This document shows, piece by piece, positions 12,764 to 26,371 of a stretch of 64,000 nt of DNA. Under the pieces are notes generated by a model. That model saw only the letters and a list, made by a program, of their open reading frames with translations, ran no database searches and had not been told where the DNA came from. This DNA is from Neoarius graeffei. Its lineage: Eukaryota; Chordata; Actinopteri; Siluriformes; Ariidae. Location: positions 186,001 to 250,000 of the forward strand of contig NC_083587.1 of assembly GCF_027579695.1 (NCBI RefSeq), given 5' to 3'. The position numbers were made by a program, and so were the translations under genes. Positions within the stretch are counted from its first letter, which is position 1; every line of letters starts with the position of its first letter.

Positions 12764-15420
12764 AGTTTCATAGCTGCCAAAAGTGACTCATGTTAGCTTC
12801 ATAGCTGCACAAAGTGATTCGTATTTGGGTGATTGCTGCACAAAGTGAGTCATGTTAGCTTCATAGCTGCACAAAGTGAGTCATGTTAGCTTCATAGCTG
12901 CACAAAGTGATTCATGTTAGCTTCATAGCTGCACAGAGTGACTCATGTTAGCTTCATAGCTGCACAAAGTGATTCATGTTAGCTTCATTGCTGCCCAAAG
13001 TGATTCATGTTCGCTTCATAGCTGCGCAAATTGATTCATGTTAGCTTTATAGCTGCAGCAAGTGATTCAAGTTAGCTTCATAGCTGCAGCAAGTGATTCG
13101 TATTTGGGTGATAGCTGCACACAGTGACTCATGTTAGCTTCATAGCTGCACACAGTCACTCATGTTAGCTTCATAGCTGCAAAAAGTCACTCATGTTAGC
13201 TTCATAGCTGCAAAACGTGATTCATGTTAGCTTCATAGCTGCACAAAGTCACTCATGTTAGCTTCATAGCTGCAAAAAGTGACTCATGTTAGCTTCATCG
13301 CTGCACAAAGTGATTCGTATTTGGGTGATTGCTGCACAAAGTGAGTCATGTTAGCTTCATAGCTGCACAAAGTGATTCATGTTAGATTCATAGCTGCACA
13401 AAGTGACTCATGTTAGCTTCATAGCTGCACAAAGTGATTCATGTTAGCTTCATTGCTGCCCAAAGTGACTCATGTTAGCTTCATAGCTGCACAAAGTCAC
13501 TCATGTTAGCTTCATAGCTGCAAAAAGTGACTCATGTTAGCTTCATCGCTGCACAAAGTGATTCGTATTTGGGGAATTGCTGCACAAAGTGAGTCATGTT
13601 AGCTTCATAGCTGCCCAAAGTGATTCATGTTAGCTTCATAGCTGCACAAAGTGATTCATGTTAACTTCATAGCTGCATAGAGTGATTCATGTTAGTTTGA
13701 TAGCTGCACAAAGTGATTCATGTTAGCTTCATTGCTGCAGCTAGTGCTTCATAGCTGCACAGAGTGATTCATGTTAGCTTCATAGCTGCACAAAGTGATT
13801 CATGTCAGCTTCATAGCTACACAGAGTGATTCATGTTAGCTTCATATCTGCACAAGGTGATTCATGTTAGCTTCATAGCTGCGTAAAGTGATTCATGTTA
13901 GCTTCATCGCTGCACAAAGTGATTCATGTTAGCTTCATAGCTGCACAAAGTGATTCATGTTAGCTTGATATCTGCACGAAGTGATTCATTTTAGCTTCAT
14001 AGATGCACAAAGTGACTCATGTTAGTTTCATAGCTGCCAAAAAGTGACTCATGTTAGCTTCATAGCTGCACAAAGTGATTCGTATTTGGGTGATTGCTGC
14101 ACAAAGTAAGTCATGTTAACTTCATAGCTGCACAAAGTGATTCATGTTAGCTTCATAGCTGCACAAAGTGATTCATGTTAGCTTCATAGCTGCACAAAGT
14201 GATTCATGTTAGCTTCATAGCTGCACAAAGTGACTCATGTTCGCTTCATAGCTGCACAAAGTGATTTGTATTTGGGTGATTGCTGCACAAAGTGAATCAT
14301 GTTAGCTTCATAGCTGCACAAAGTGACTCATCTTAGCTTCATAGCTGCACAAAGTGATTCATGTAAGCTTGATAGCTGCACAAAGTCATTCGTATTTGGG
14401 TGATTCCTGCACAAAGTAAGTCATGTTAGCTTCATAGCTGCACAAAGTGATTCGTATTTGGGTGATTGCTGCACAAAGTGATTCATGTTAGCTTCATAGT
14501 TGCACAAAGTGACTCATGTTAGCTTCATAGCCGCGCAACGTGATTCATGTTAGCTTCATCGCTGCACAAAGTGACTCATGTTAGCTTCACAGCTGCGCAA
14601 AGTGACTCATGTTAGCTTCATAGCTGCGCAACGTGATTCATGTTAGCTTAATAGCTGCGCAAAGTGACTCATGTTAGCTTCATAGCTGCACAAAGTGATT
14701 CATGTTAGCTTCATAGTTGCACAAAGTGACTCATGTTAGCTTCATAGTTGCACAAAGTGACTCATGTTAGCTTCATAGCTGCACAAAGTGATTCATGTTA
14801 GCTTCATATTTGCACAAAGTGACTCATGTTAGCTTCATAGCTGCGCAACGTGATTCATGTTAGCTTCATAGCTGCACCAAGTGATTCATGTTAGCTTCAT
14901 CGCTGCGCAAAGTGAATCATGTTAGCTTCATAGCTGCACAAAGTGATTCATGTTAGCTTCATAGCTGCACAAAGCTACTCCTGTTAGCTTCATAGCTGCA
15001 CAAAGTGATTCATGTTAGCTTCATAGCTGCACAAATTGATTCATGTTAGCTTCATAGCTGCACAAAGTGACTCCTGTTAGCTTCATAGTTGCACAAAGTG
15101 ACTCATGTTAGCTTCATAGCTGCACAAAGTGATTCATGTAAGCTTCCTAGCTGCCCAAAGTGATTCATGTAAGCTTCATAGCTGCACAAAGTGACTCATG
15201 TTAGCTTCATAGCTGCAATAAGTGATTCATGTTAGCTTCATAGCTGCACAAAGTGATTCATGTTCGCTTCATAGCTGCACAAAGTGATTTGTATTTGGGT
15301 GATAGCTGCACAAAGTGACTCATGTTAGCTTCATAGCTGCGCAAAGTGATTCATGTTAGCTTCATAGCTGCACAAAGTGATTCATGTTAGCTTCATAGCT
15401 GCACAAAGTGATTCATGTTA
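12764..15420 (+). repeat. Higher-order unit B, copy 2
   Basis: Direct tandem copy of the preceding block. The same order of rare variants appears (AGCTACTCCTG, TAAGCTTCCTAGC, ATTTGCACAAAG, the short 20-bp unit), with isolated differences such as GCTGCCCAAAG near 13610. Beyond about 15420 it differs from what follows copy 1. Confidence 0.86.
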
Positions 15421-18400
15421 GCTTCATAGCTGCGCAAAGTGATTCATGTTAGCTTCATAGCTGCGCAAAGTGATTCATGTTAGCTTCATAGCTGCGCAAA
15501 GTGATTCATGTTAGCTTCATAGCTGCACAAAGTGATTCATGTTAGCTTCATAGCTGCACAGAGTGACTCATGTTAGCTTCATAGCTGCACAAAGTGACTC
15601 ATGTTCCCTTCATCGCTGCACAAAGTGATTTGTATTTGGGTGATTGCTGCACAAAGTGACTCATGTTAGCTTCATAGCTGCGCAAAGTGACTCATGTTAG
15701 CTTCATAGCTGCGCAAAGTGATTCATGTTAGCTTCATACCTGCACAAAGTGACTCATGTTAGCTTCATAGCTGCACAAAGTGACTCATGTTAGCTTCAAA
15801 GCTGCACAAAGTGATTCATGTTAGCTTCATAGCTGCACAAAGTGATTCATGTTAGCTTCATCGCTGCACAAAGTGACTCCTGTTAGCTTCATAGCTGCAC
15901 AAAGTGACTCATGTTAGCTTCATAGCTGCACAACGTGACTCATGTTCGCTTCATAGCTGCAGCAAGTGATTCGTATTTGGGTGGTAGCTGCACATAGTGA
16001 CTCATGTTAGCTTCATAGCTGCACAAAGTCACTCATGTTAGCTTCATAGCTCCAAAAAGTGATTCATGTTAGCTTCATTGCTGCACAAAGTCACTCATGT
16101 TAGCTTCATAGCTGCAAAAAGTGATTCATGTTAGCTTCATAGCTGCACAAAGTCACTCATGATAGCTTCATAGCTGCACAAAGTGATTCATGTTAGCTTC
16201 AAAGCTGCACAAAGTGAGTCATGTTAGCTTCATACCTGCACAAAGTGACTCATGTTAGCTTCAAAGCTGCACAAAGTGATTCATGTTAGCTTCATAGCTG
16301 CACAAAGTGATTCATGTTAGCTTCATCGCTGCACAAAGTGACTCCTGTTAGCTTCATAGCTGCAGAAAGTGACTCATGTTAGCTTCATAGCTGCACAAAG
16401 TGACTCATGTTCGCTTCATAGCTGCAGCAAGTGATTCGTATTTGGGTTGTAGCTGCACATAGTGACTCATGTTAGCTTCATACCTGCACAAAGTCACTCA
16501 TGTTAGCTTCATAGCTCCAAAAAGTGATTCATGTTAGCTTCATTGCTGCACAAAGTCACTCATGTTAGCTTCATAGCTGCAAAAAGTGATTCATGTTAGC
16601 TTCATAGCTGCACAAAGTCACTCATGTTAGCTTCATCGCTGCACAAAGGGATTCGTATTTGGGTGATTGCTGCACAATGTGAGTCATGTTAGCTTCATAG
16701 CTACACAAAGTGATTCATGTTAGCTTCATAGCTGCACAATGTGACTCATGTTAGCTTCACAGCTGCGCAAAGTGACTCATGTTAGCTTCATAGCTGCGCA
16801 ACGTGATTCATGTTAGCTTCATAGCTGCACAAAGTGACGCATGTTAGCTTCATAGCTGCACAAAGTGACTCATGTTAGCTTCATAGCTGCGCAAAGTGAC
16901 TCATGTTAGCTTCATAGCTGCGCAACGTGATTCATGTTAGCTTCATAGCTGCACAAAGCGACTACTGTTAGCTTCATCGCTGCACAAAGTGATTCATGTT
17001 AGCTTCATAGCTGCACAAAGTGACTCATGTTCGCTTCTTAGCTGCACAAAGCGACTCCTGTTAGCTTCATAGCTGCACAAAGTGATTCATGTTAGCTTCA
17101 TAGCTGCAGAAAGTGACTCATGTTCGCTTCATAGCTGCACAACGTGATTCATGTTAGCTTCATAGCTGCACAAAGTGATTCATGTTAGCTTCATAGCTGC
17201 ACAAAGTGATTCATGTTAGCTTCATAGCTGCACAAAGTGACTCCTGTTAGCTTCATAGTTGCACAAAGTGACTCATGTTAGCTTCATAGCTGCACAAAGT
17301 GACTCATGTTAACTTCATAGCTGCACAAAGTGACTCATGTTAGCTTCATAGCTGCACAAAGTGACTCATGTTAGCTTCATAGCTGCACAAAGTGATTCTT
17401 GTTTGCTTGATAGCTGCACAAAGCCATTCGTATTTGGGTGATTGCTGCACAAAGTGATTCATGTTAGCTTCATCGCTGCACAAAGTGATTCGTATTTGGG
17501 TGATTGCTGCACAAAGTGATTCATGTTAGCTTCATAGCTGCACAAAGTGACTCATGTTAGCTTCATAGCTGCACAAAGTGATTCGAATTTGGGTGATTGC
17601 TGCACAAAGTGATTCATGTTAGCTTCATAGCTGCACAAAGTGACTCATGTTAGCTTCATAGCTGCGCAACGTGATTCATGTTAGCTTCATAGCTGCACAA
17701 AGTGACTCGTGTTAGCTTCATAGCTGCACAAAGTGACTCATGTTAGCTTCATAGCTGCGCAAAGTGACTCATGTTCGCTTCATAGCTGCACAAAGTGATT
17801 CGTATTTGGGTGATTGCTGCACAAAGTGAGTCATGTTTGCTTCATACCTGCACAAAGTGACTCATGTTAGCTTCATAGCTGCACAAAGTGACTCATGTTC
17901 GCTTCATAGCTGCACAAAGTGATTCGTATTTGGGTGATTGCTGCACAAAGTGAGTCATGTTAGCTTCATACCTGCACAAAGTGACTCATGTTAGCTTCAT
18001 AGCTGCGCAAAGTGATTCATGTTAGCTTCATAGCTACACAAAGTGATTCATGTTAGCTTCATAGCTGCACAAAGTGATTCATGTTAGCTTCATCGCTGCA
18101 CAAAGTGACTCCTGTTAGCTTCATAGCTGCACAAAGTGACTCATGTTAGCTTCATAGCTGCACAAAGTGACTCATGTTCGCTTCATAGCTGCAGCAAGTG
18201 ATTCGTATTTGGGTGATAGCTGCACAAAGTGACTCATGTTAGCTTCATAGCTGCACAAAGTCACTCATGTTAGCTTCATAACTGCACAAAGTCACTCATG
18301 TTAGCTTCATAGCTGCAAAAAGTGACTCATGTTAGCTTCATCGCTGCACAAAGTGACTCATGTTAGCTTCATAGCTGCACAAAGTCACTCATGTTAGCTT

Positions 18401-21400
18401 CATTGCTCCAAAAAGTGATTCATGTTAGCTTCATAGCTGCACAAAGTCACTCATGTTAGCTTCATAGCTGCAAAAAGTGATTCATGTTAGCTTCATAGCT
18501 GCACAAAGTCACTCATGTTAGCTTCAAAGCTGCAAAAAGTGACTCATGTTAGCTTCATCGCTGCACAAAGTGATTCGTATTTGGGTGATTGCTGCACAAA
18601 GTGATTCATGTTAGCTTCATAGCTGCACAAAGTGACTCATGTTAGCTTCACAGCTGCGCAAAGTGACTCATGTTAGCTTCATATCTGCGCAACGTGATTC
18701 ATGTTAGCTTCATAGCTGCACAAAGTGACGCATGTTAGCTTCATAGCTGCACAAAGTGACTCATGTTAGCTTCATAGCTGCGCAATGTGACTCATGTTAG
18801 CTTCATAGCTGCGCAACGTGATTCATGTTAGCTTCATAGCTGCACAAAGCGACTCCTGTTAGCTTCATCTCTGCACAAAGTGATTCATGTTAGCTTCATA
18901 GCTGCACAAAGTGACTCATGTTAGCTTCATAGCTGCGCAACGTGATTCATGTTAGCTTCATAGCTGCACAAAGTGACTCATGTTAGCTTCATAGCTGCAC
19001 AAAGTGAGTCATGTTTGCTTCATACCTGCAAAAAGTGACTCATGTTAGCTTCATAGCTGCGCAAAGTGATTCATGTTAGCTTCATAGCTGCACAAAGTGA
19101 TTCGTATTTGGGTGATTGCTGCACAAAGTGAGTCATGTTTGCTTCATACCTGCACAAAGTGACTCATGTTAGCTTCATACCTGCACAAAGTGACTCATGT
19201 TAGCTTCATAGCTGCGCAAAGTGATTCATGTTAGCTTCATAGCTGCACAAAGTGATTCATGTTAGCTTCATAGCTGCACAAAGTGATTCATGTTAGCTTC
19301 ATCGCTGCACAAAGTGACTCATGTTCGCTTCATAGCTGCAGCAAGTGATTCGTATTTGGGTGATAGCTGCACAAAGTGACTCCTGTTAGCTTCATAGCTG
19401 CACAAAGTGACTCATGTTAGCTTCATAGCTGCACAAAGTGACTCATGTTCGCTTCATAGCTGCAGCAAGTGATTCGTATTTGGGTGATAGCTGCACAAAG
19501 TGACTCATGTTAGCTTCATAGCTGCACAAAGTCACTCATGTTAGCTTCATAGCTCCAAAAAGTGATTCATGTTAGCTTCATAGCTGCACAAAGTCACTCA
19601 TGTTAGCTTCATAGCTGCAAAAAGTGATTCATGTTAGCTTCATAGCTGCACAAAGACACTCATGTTAGCTTCATAGCTGCACAAAGTGATTCGTATTTGG
19701 GTGATTGCTGCACAAAGTGAGTCATGTTAGCTTCATCGCTGCACAAAGTGATTCGTATTTGGGTGATTGCTGCACAAAGTGATTCATGTTCGCTTCATTG
19801 CTGCACAAAGTGATTCATGTTAGCTTCATAGCTGCACAATGTGACTCATGTTAGCTTCATAGCTGCACAAAGTGATTCATGTTAGCTTCATTGCTGCCCA
19901 AAGTGACTCATGTTAGCTTCATAGCTGCACAAAGTGATTCGTATTTGGGGGATTGCTGCACAAAGTGAGTCATGTTAGCTTCATAGCTGCACAAAGTGAT
20001 TCATGTTAGCTTCATTGCTGCAGCTAGTGCTTCATAGCTGCACAGAGCGATTCATGTCAGCTTCATAGCTACACAGAGTGATTCATGTCAGCTTCATATC
20101 TGCACAAGGTGATTCATGTTAGCTTCATAGCTACACAGAGTGATTCATGTTAGCTTCATATCTGCACAAGGTGATTCATGTTAGCTTCATAGCTGCTTAA
20201 AGTGATTCATGTTAGCTTCATAGCTGCACAAAGTGATTCTTGTTAGCTTGATAGCTGCACGAAGTGATTCATTTTAGCTTCATAGCTGCACAAAGTGACT
20301 CATGTTAGTTTCATAGCTGCCAAAAGTGACTCATGTTAGCTTCATAGCTGCACAAAGTGATTCGTATTTGGGTGATTGCTGCACAAAGTGACTCCTGTTA
20401 GCTTCATAGCTGCACAAAGTGACTCATGTTAGCTTCATAGCTGCACAAAGTGACTCATGTTCGCTTCATAGCTGCAGCAAGTGATTCGTATTTGGGTGAT
20501 AGCTGCACAAAGTGACTCATGTTAGCTTCATAGCTGCACAAAGTCACTCAGGTTAGTTTCATAGCTCCAAAAAGTGAGTCATGTTAGCTTCATAGCTACA
20601 CAAAGTGATTCATGTTAGCTTCATAGCTGCACAATGTGACTCATGTTAGCTTCATAGCTGCACAAAGTGATTCATGTTAGCTTCATTGCTGCCCAAAGTG
20701 ACTCATGTTAGCTTCATAGCTGCACAAAGTGATTCGTATTTGGGGGATTGCTGCACAAAGTGAGTCATGTTAGCTTCATAGCTGCACAAAGTGATTCATG
20801 TTAACTTCATAGCTGCCTAGAGTGATTCATGTTAGCTTGATAGCTGCACAAAGTGATTCATGTTAGCTTCATTGCTGCAGCTAGTGCTTCATAGCTGCAC
20901 AGAGTGATTCATGTCAGCTTCATAGCTACACATAGTGATTCATGTCAGCTTCATATCTGCACAAGGTGATTCATGTTAGCTTCATAGCTACACAGAGTGA
21001 TTCATGTTAGCTTCATATCTGCAGAAGGTGATTCATGTTAGCTTCATAGCTGCTTAAAGTGATTCATGTTAGCTTCATCGCTGCACAAAGTGATTCATGT
21101 TAGCTTCATAGCTGCACAAAGTGATTCATGTTAGCTTCATCGCTGCACAAAGTGATTCATGTTAGCTTCATAGCTGCACAAAGTGATTCATGTTTGCTTG
21201 ATAGCTGCACGAAGTGATTCATGTTAGCTTCATATCTGCACAAAGTGATTCATGTTAGCTTCATCGCTGCACAAAGTGATTCATGTTAGCTTCATAGCTG
21301 CACAAAGTGATTCATGTTAGCTTCATAGCTGCACAAATTGACTCATGTTAGTTTCATAGCTGCCAAAAGTGACTCATGTTAGCTTCATAGCTGCACAAAG

Positions 21401-21769
21401 TGATTCGTATTTGGGTGATTGCTGCACAAAGTGACTCCTGTTAGCTTCATAGCTGCACAAAGTGACTCATGTTAGCTTCATAGCTGCACAAAGTGACTCA
21501 TGTTCGCTTCATAGCTGCAGCAAGTGATTCGTATTTGGGTGATAGCTGCACAAAGTGACTCATGTTAGCTTCATAGCTGCACAAAGTCACTCATGTTAGC
21601 TTCATAGCTCCAAAAAGTGATTCATGTTAGCTTCATAGCTGCACAAAGTCACTCATGTTAGCTTCAAAGCTGCAAAAAGTGACTCATGTTAGCTTCACAG
21701 CTGCACAAAGTGACTCATGTTAGCGTCATTGCTGCGCAACGTGATTCATGTTAGCTTCATAGCTGCACA

Positions 21770-23381
21770 AAGTGATTCGTATTTGGGTGATTGCTGCACA
21801 AAGTGAGTCATGTTAGCTTCATAGCTACACAAAGTGATTCATGTTAGCTTCATAGCTGCACAATGTGACTCATGTTAGCTTCATCGCTGCACAAAGTGAT
21901 TCATATTTGGGTGATTGCTGCACAAAGTGAGTCATGTTAGCTTCATAGCTACACAAAGTGATTCATGTTAGCTTCATAGCTGCACAAAGTGACTCAAGTT
22001 AGCTTCACAGCTGCGCAAAGTGACTCATGTTAGCTTCATTGCTGCGCAACGTGATTCATGTTAGCTTCATAGCTGCACAAAGTGACGCATGTTAGCTTCA
22101 TAGCTGCACTAAGTTACTCATGTTAGCTTCATAGCTGCGCAAAGTGACTCATGTTAGCTTCATAGCTGCGCAACGTGATTCATGTTAGCTTCTTAGCTGC
22201 ACAAAGCGACTCCTGTTAGCTTCATCGCTGCACAAAGTGATTCATGTTAGCTTCATAGCTGCACAAAGTGACTCATGTTCGCTTCATAGCTGCACAAAGT
22301 GATTCGTATTTGGGTGATTGCTGCACAAAGTGAGACATGTTAGCTTCATACCTGCACAAAGTGACTCATGTTAGCTTCATAGCTGCACAAAGTGACGCAT
22401 GTTAGCTTCATAGCTGCACAAAGTGACGCATGTTAGCTTCATAGCTGCACAAAGTGACTCATGTTAGCTTCATAGCTGCGCAAAGTGATTCATGTTAGCT
22501 TCATAGCTGCGCAACGTGATTCATGTTAGCTTCATAGCTGCACAAAGCGACTCCTGTTAGCTTCATCGCTGCACAAAGTGATTCATGTTAGCTTCATTGC
22601 TGCACAAAGTGACTCATGTTCGCTTCATAGCTGAACAAAGCGACTCCTGTTAGCTTCATAGCTGCACAAAGTGACTCATGTTAGCTTCATAGCTGCACAA
22701 AGTGACGCATGTTAGCTTCATAGCTGCACAAAGTGACTCATGTTAGCTTCATAGCTGCGCAAAGTGATTCATGTTAGCTTCATAGCTGCGCAACGTGATT
22801 CATGTTAGCTTCATAGCTGCACAAAGCGACTCCTGTTAGCTTCATCGCTGCACAAAGTGATTCATGTTAGCTTCATTGCTGCACAAAGTGACTCATGTTC
22901 GCTTCATAGCTGAACAAAGCGACTCCTGTTAGCTTCATCGCTGCACAAAGTGATTCATGTTAGCTTCATAGCTGCACAAAGTGATTCATGTTCGCTTCAT
23001 TGCTGCACAAAGTGACTCATGTTCGCTTCATTGCTGCACAAAGTGATTCGGATTTGGGTGATTGCTGCACAAAGTGAGTCATGTTAGCTTCATACCTGCA
23101 CAAAGTGACTCATGTTAGCTTCATAGCTGCACAAAGTGACTCATGTTAGCTTCATATCTGCGCAAAGTGATTCATGTTAGCTTCATAGCTGCACAAAGTG
23201 ATTCATGTTAGCTTCATAGCTGCACAAAGTGTTTCATGTTAGCTTCATAGCTGCACAAAGTGACTCCTGTTAGCTTCATAGTTGCACAAAGTGAGTCATG
23301 TTAGCTTCATAGCTGCACAAAGTGACTCATGTTAGCTTCATAGCTGCACAATGTGACTCATGTTCGCTTGATAGCTGCACA
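21770..23381 (+). repeat. Higher-order unit C, copy 1 (52 monomers)
   Basis: GATTGCTGCACAAAGTGAG followed by CTACACAAAG at 21789 recurs at 23401, which is 1612 bp or exactly 52 monomers later. The order of rare variants (AGCGACTCCTG, GACGCATG, CTGAACAAAG, GGATTTGGG) is the same in both copies. Inside the unit, a 10-monomer (310-bp) block is itself repeated (22381 and 22691). Confidence 0.9.
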
Positions 23382-24993
23382 AAGTGATTCGTATTTGGGT
23401 GATTGCTGCACAAAGTGAGTCATGTTAGCTTCATAGCTACACAAAGTGATTCATGTTAGCTTCATAGCTGCACAATGTGACTCATGTTAGCTTCATCGCT
23501 GCACAAAGTGATTCATATTTGGGTGATTGCTGCACAAAGTGAGTCATGTTAGCTTCATAGCTACACAAAGTGATTCATGTTAGCTTCATAGCTGCACAAA
23601 GTGACTCAAGTTAGCTTCACAGCTGCGCAAAGTGACTCATGTTAGCATCATTGCTGCGCAACGTGATTCATGTTAGCTTCATAGCTGCACAAAGTGACGC
23701 ATGTTAGCTTCATAGCTGCACTAAGTTACTCATGTTAGCTTCATAGCTGCGCAAAGTGACTCATGTTAGCTTCATAGCTGCGCAACGTGATTCATGTTAG
23801 CTTCTTAGCTGCACAAAGCGACTCCTGTTAGCTTCATCGCTGCACAAAGTGATTCATGTTAGCTTCATAGCTGCACAAAGTGACTCATGTTCGCTTCATA
23901 GCTGCACAAAGTGATTCGTATTTGGGTGATTGCTGCACAAAGTGAGACATGTTAGCTTCATACCTGCACAAAGTGACTCATGTTAGCTTCATAGCTGCAC
24001 AAAGTGACGCATGTTAGCTTCATAGCTGCACAAAGTGACGCATGTTAGCTTCATTGCTGCACAAAGTGACTCATGTTAGCTTCATAGCTGCGCAAAGTGA
24101 TTCATGTTAGCTTCATAGCTGCGCAACGTGATTTATGTTAGCTTCATAGCTGCACAAAGCGACTCCTGTTAGCTTCATCGCTGCACAAAGTGATTCATGT
24201 TAGCTTCATTGCTGCACAAAGTGACTCATGTTCGCTTCATAGCTGAACAAAGCGACTCCTGTTAGCTTCATAGCTGCACAAAGTGACTCATGTTAGCTTC
24301 ATAGCTGCACAAAGTGACGCATGTTAGCTTCATAGCTGCACAAAGTGACTCATGTTAGCTTCATAGCTGCGCAAAGTGATTCATGTTAGCTTCATAGCTG
24401 CGCAACGTGATTCATGTTAGCTTCATAGCTGCACAAAGCGACTCCTGTTAGCTTCATCGCTGCACAAAGTGATTCATGTTAGCTTCATTGCTGCACAAAG
24501 TGACTCATGTTCGCTTCATAGCTGAACAAAGCGACTCCTGTTAGCTTCATCGCTGCACAAAGTGATTCATGTTAGCTTCATAGCTGCACAAAGTGATTCA
24601 TGTTCGCTTCATTGCTGCACAAAGTGACTCATGTTCGCTTCATTGCTGCACAAAGTGATTCGGATTTGGGTGATTGCTGCACAAAGTGAGTCATGTTAGC
24701 TTCATACCTGCACAAAGTGACTCATGTTAGCTTCATAGCTGCACAAAGTGACTCATGTTAGCTTCATATCTGCGCAAAGTGATTCATGTTAGCTTCATAG
24801 CTGCACAAAGTGATTCATGTTAGCTTCATAGCTGCACAAAGTGTTTCATGTTAGCTTCATAGCTGCACAAAGTGACTCCTGTTAGCTTCATAGTTGCACA
24901 AAGTGAGTCATGTTAGCTTCATAGCTGCACAAAGTGACTCATGTTAGCTTCATAGCTGCACAATGTGACTCATGTTCGCTTGATAGCTGCACA
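23382..24993 (+). repeat. Higher-order unit C, copy 2 (52 monomers)
   Basis: Second tandem copy of the 1612-bp block, nearly identical, including the internal 310-bp repeat. After it the array changes to a stretch rich in TGAGTCA and TTAATG variants that runs to the array end. Confidence 0.89.
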
Positions 24994-26371
24994 AAGTGAT
25001 TCGTATTTGGGTGATTGCTGCACAAAGTGATTCATGTTAGCTTCATAGCTGCACAAAGTGATTCATGTTAGCTTCATTGCTGCACGAAGTGATTCATTTT
25101 AGCTTCATAGCTGCACAAAGTGATTCATGTAAGCTTCCTAGCTGCCCAAAGTGATTCATGTAAGCTTCATAGCTGCACAAAGTGACTCATGTTAGCTTCA
25201 TAGCTGCAAAAAGTGATTCATGTTAGCTTCGTAGCTGCACATAGTCACTCATGTTAGCTTCATAGCTGCAAAAAGTGATTCATGTTAGCTTCATAGCTGC
25301 ACAAAGTGATTCATGTTAGTTTCATAGCTGCACAAAGTAACTCATGTTAGCTTCATAGCTGCACATAGTGAGTCATGTTAGCTTCACAGCTGCAAAAAGT
25401 GATTCATGTTAGCTTCATAGCTGCACAAAGTGACTCATGTTAGCTTCACAGCTGCAAAAAGTGATTAATGTTAGCTTCATAGCTGCCCAAAGTGACTCAT
25501 GTTAGCTTCATAGCTGCACAAAGTGAGTCATGTTAGCTTCATAGCTGCACAAAGTGATTCATCTTAGCTTCATAGCTGCACAAAGTGACTCATGTTAGCT
25601 TCACAGCTGCAAAAAGTGATTAATGTTAGCTTCATAGCTGCACAAAGTGATTCATGTTAACTTCATAGCTGCAGCGAGTGCTTCATAGCTTCACAAAGTG
25701 ATTCATGTTAGCTTCATAGGTGCACAGAGTGATTCATGTTCGCTTCATTGCTGCACAGAGTCACTCATGTTAGCTTCATAGCTGCACATAGTGAGTCATG
25801 TGAGCTTCATAGCTGCCCAAAGTGACTCATGTTAGCTTCATAGCTGCACAAAGTGAGTCATGTTAGCTTCATAGCTGCACAAAGTGGCTCATGTTAGCTT
25901 CATAGCTGCACAAAGTGACTCATGTTAGCTTCATAGCTGCACAAAGTGAGTCATGTTAGCTTCATAGCTGCACAAAGTGATTCATGTTAGCTTCATCGCT
26001 GCACAAAGTGATTCATGTTAGCTTCATAGCTGCACAAAGTGACTCATTTTAGCTTCACAGCTGCAAAAAGTGATTCATGTTCGCTTCATAGCTGCACAAA
26101 GTGATTCATGTTAGCTTCATAGCTGCACAAAGTGATTCATGTTAGCTTCATAGCTGCACAAAGTGATTCATGTTCGCTTCATAGCTGCACAAAGTGACTC
26201 ATGTTAGCTTCATAGCTGCACAAAGTGATTCATGTTAGCTTCATAGCTGCACAAAGTGACTCATGTTAGCTTCATAGCTGCACAAAATGATTCATGTTAG
26301 CTTCATAGCTGCACAGAGTGATTTATGTTCGCTTGATAGCTGCACAAAGTGATTCATGTTAGCTTCATAGC

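Larger units (their letters stand above)
1..26371 (+). repeat. 31-bp satellite array, about 850 monomers
   Basis: Head-to-tail monomers of 31 bp fill this stretch with no unique interruption. Each monomer has a nearly constant 17-bp box, GCTGCACAAAGTGATTC, and a 14-bp variable part. The major class has ATGTTAGCTTCATA in that part; the minor class has GTATTTGGGTGATT or GTATTTGGGTGATA and recurs every few monomers. Frequent changes in the box are TGATTCA to TGACTCA or TGAGTCA, GTGA to GTCA, and CACAAA to CAAAAA, CGCAAA or CCCAAA. Because 31 is not a multiple of 3, each frame samples every phase and no long reading frame exists. Phase is almost perfectly kept: start and end differ by only 2 bases modulo 31. 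A few short units, for example near 11050, 13740, 20030 and 20880, are 20 bp. This is satellite DNA; a centromeric or other heterochromatic role is possible but not shown by sequence. Confidence 0.98.
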
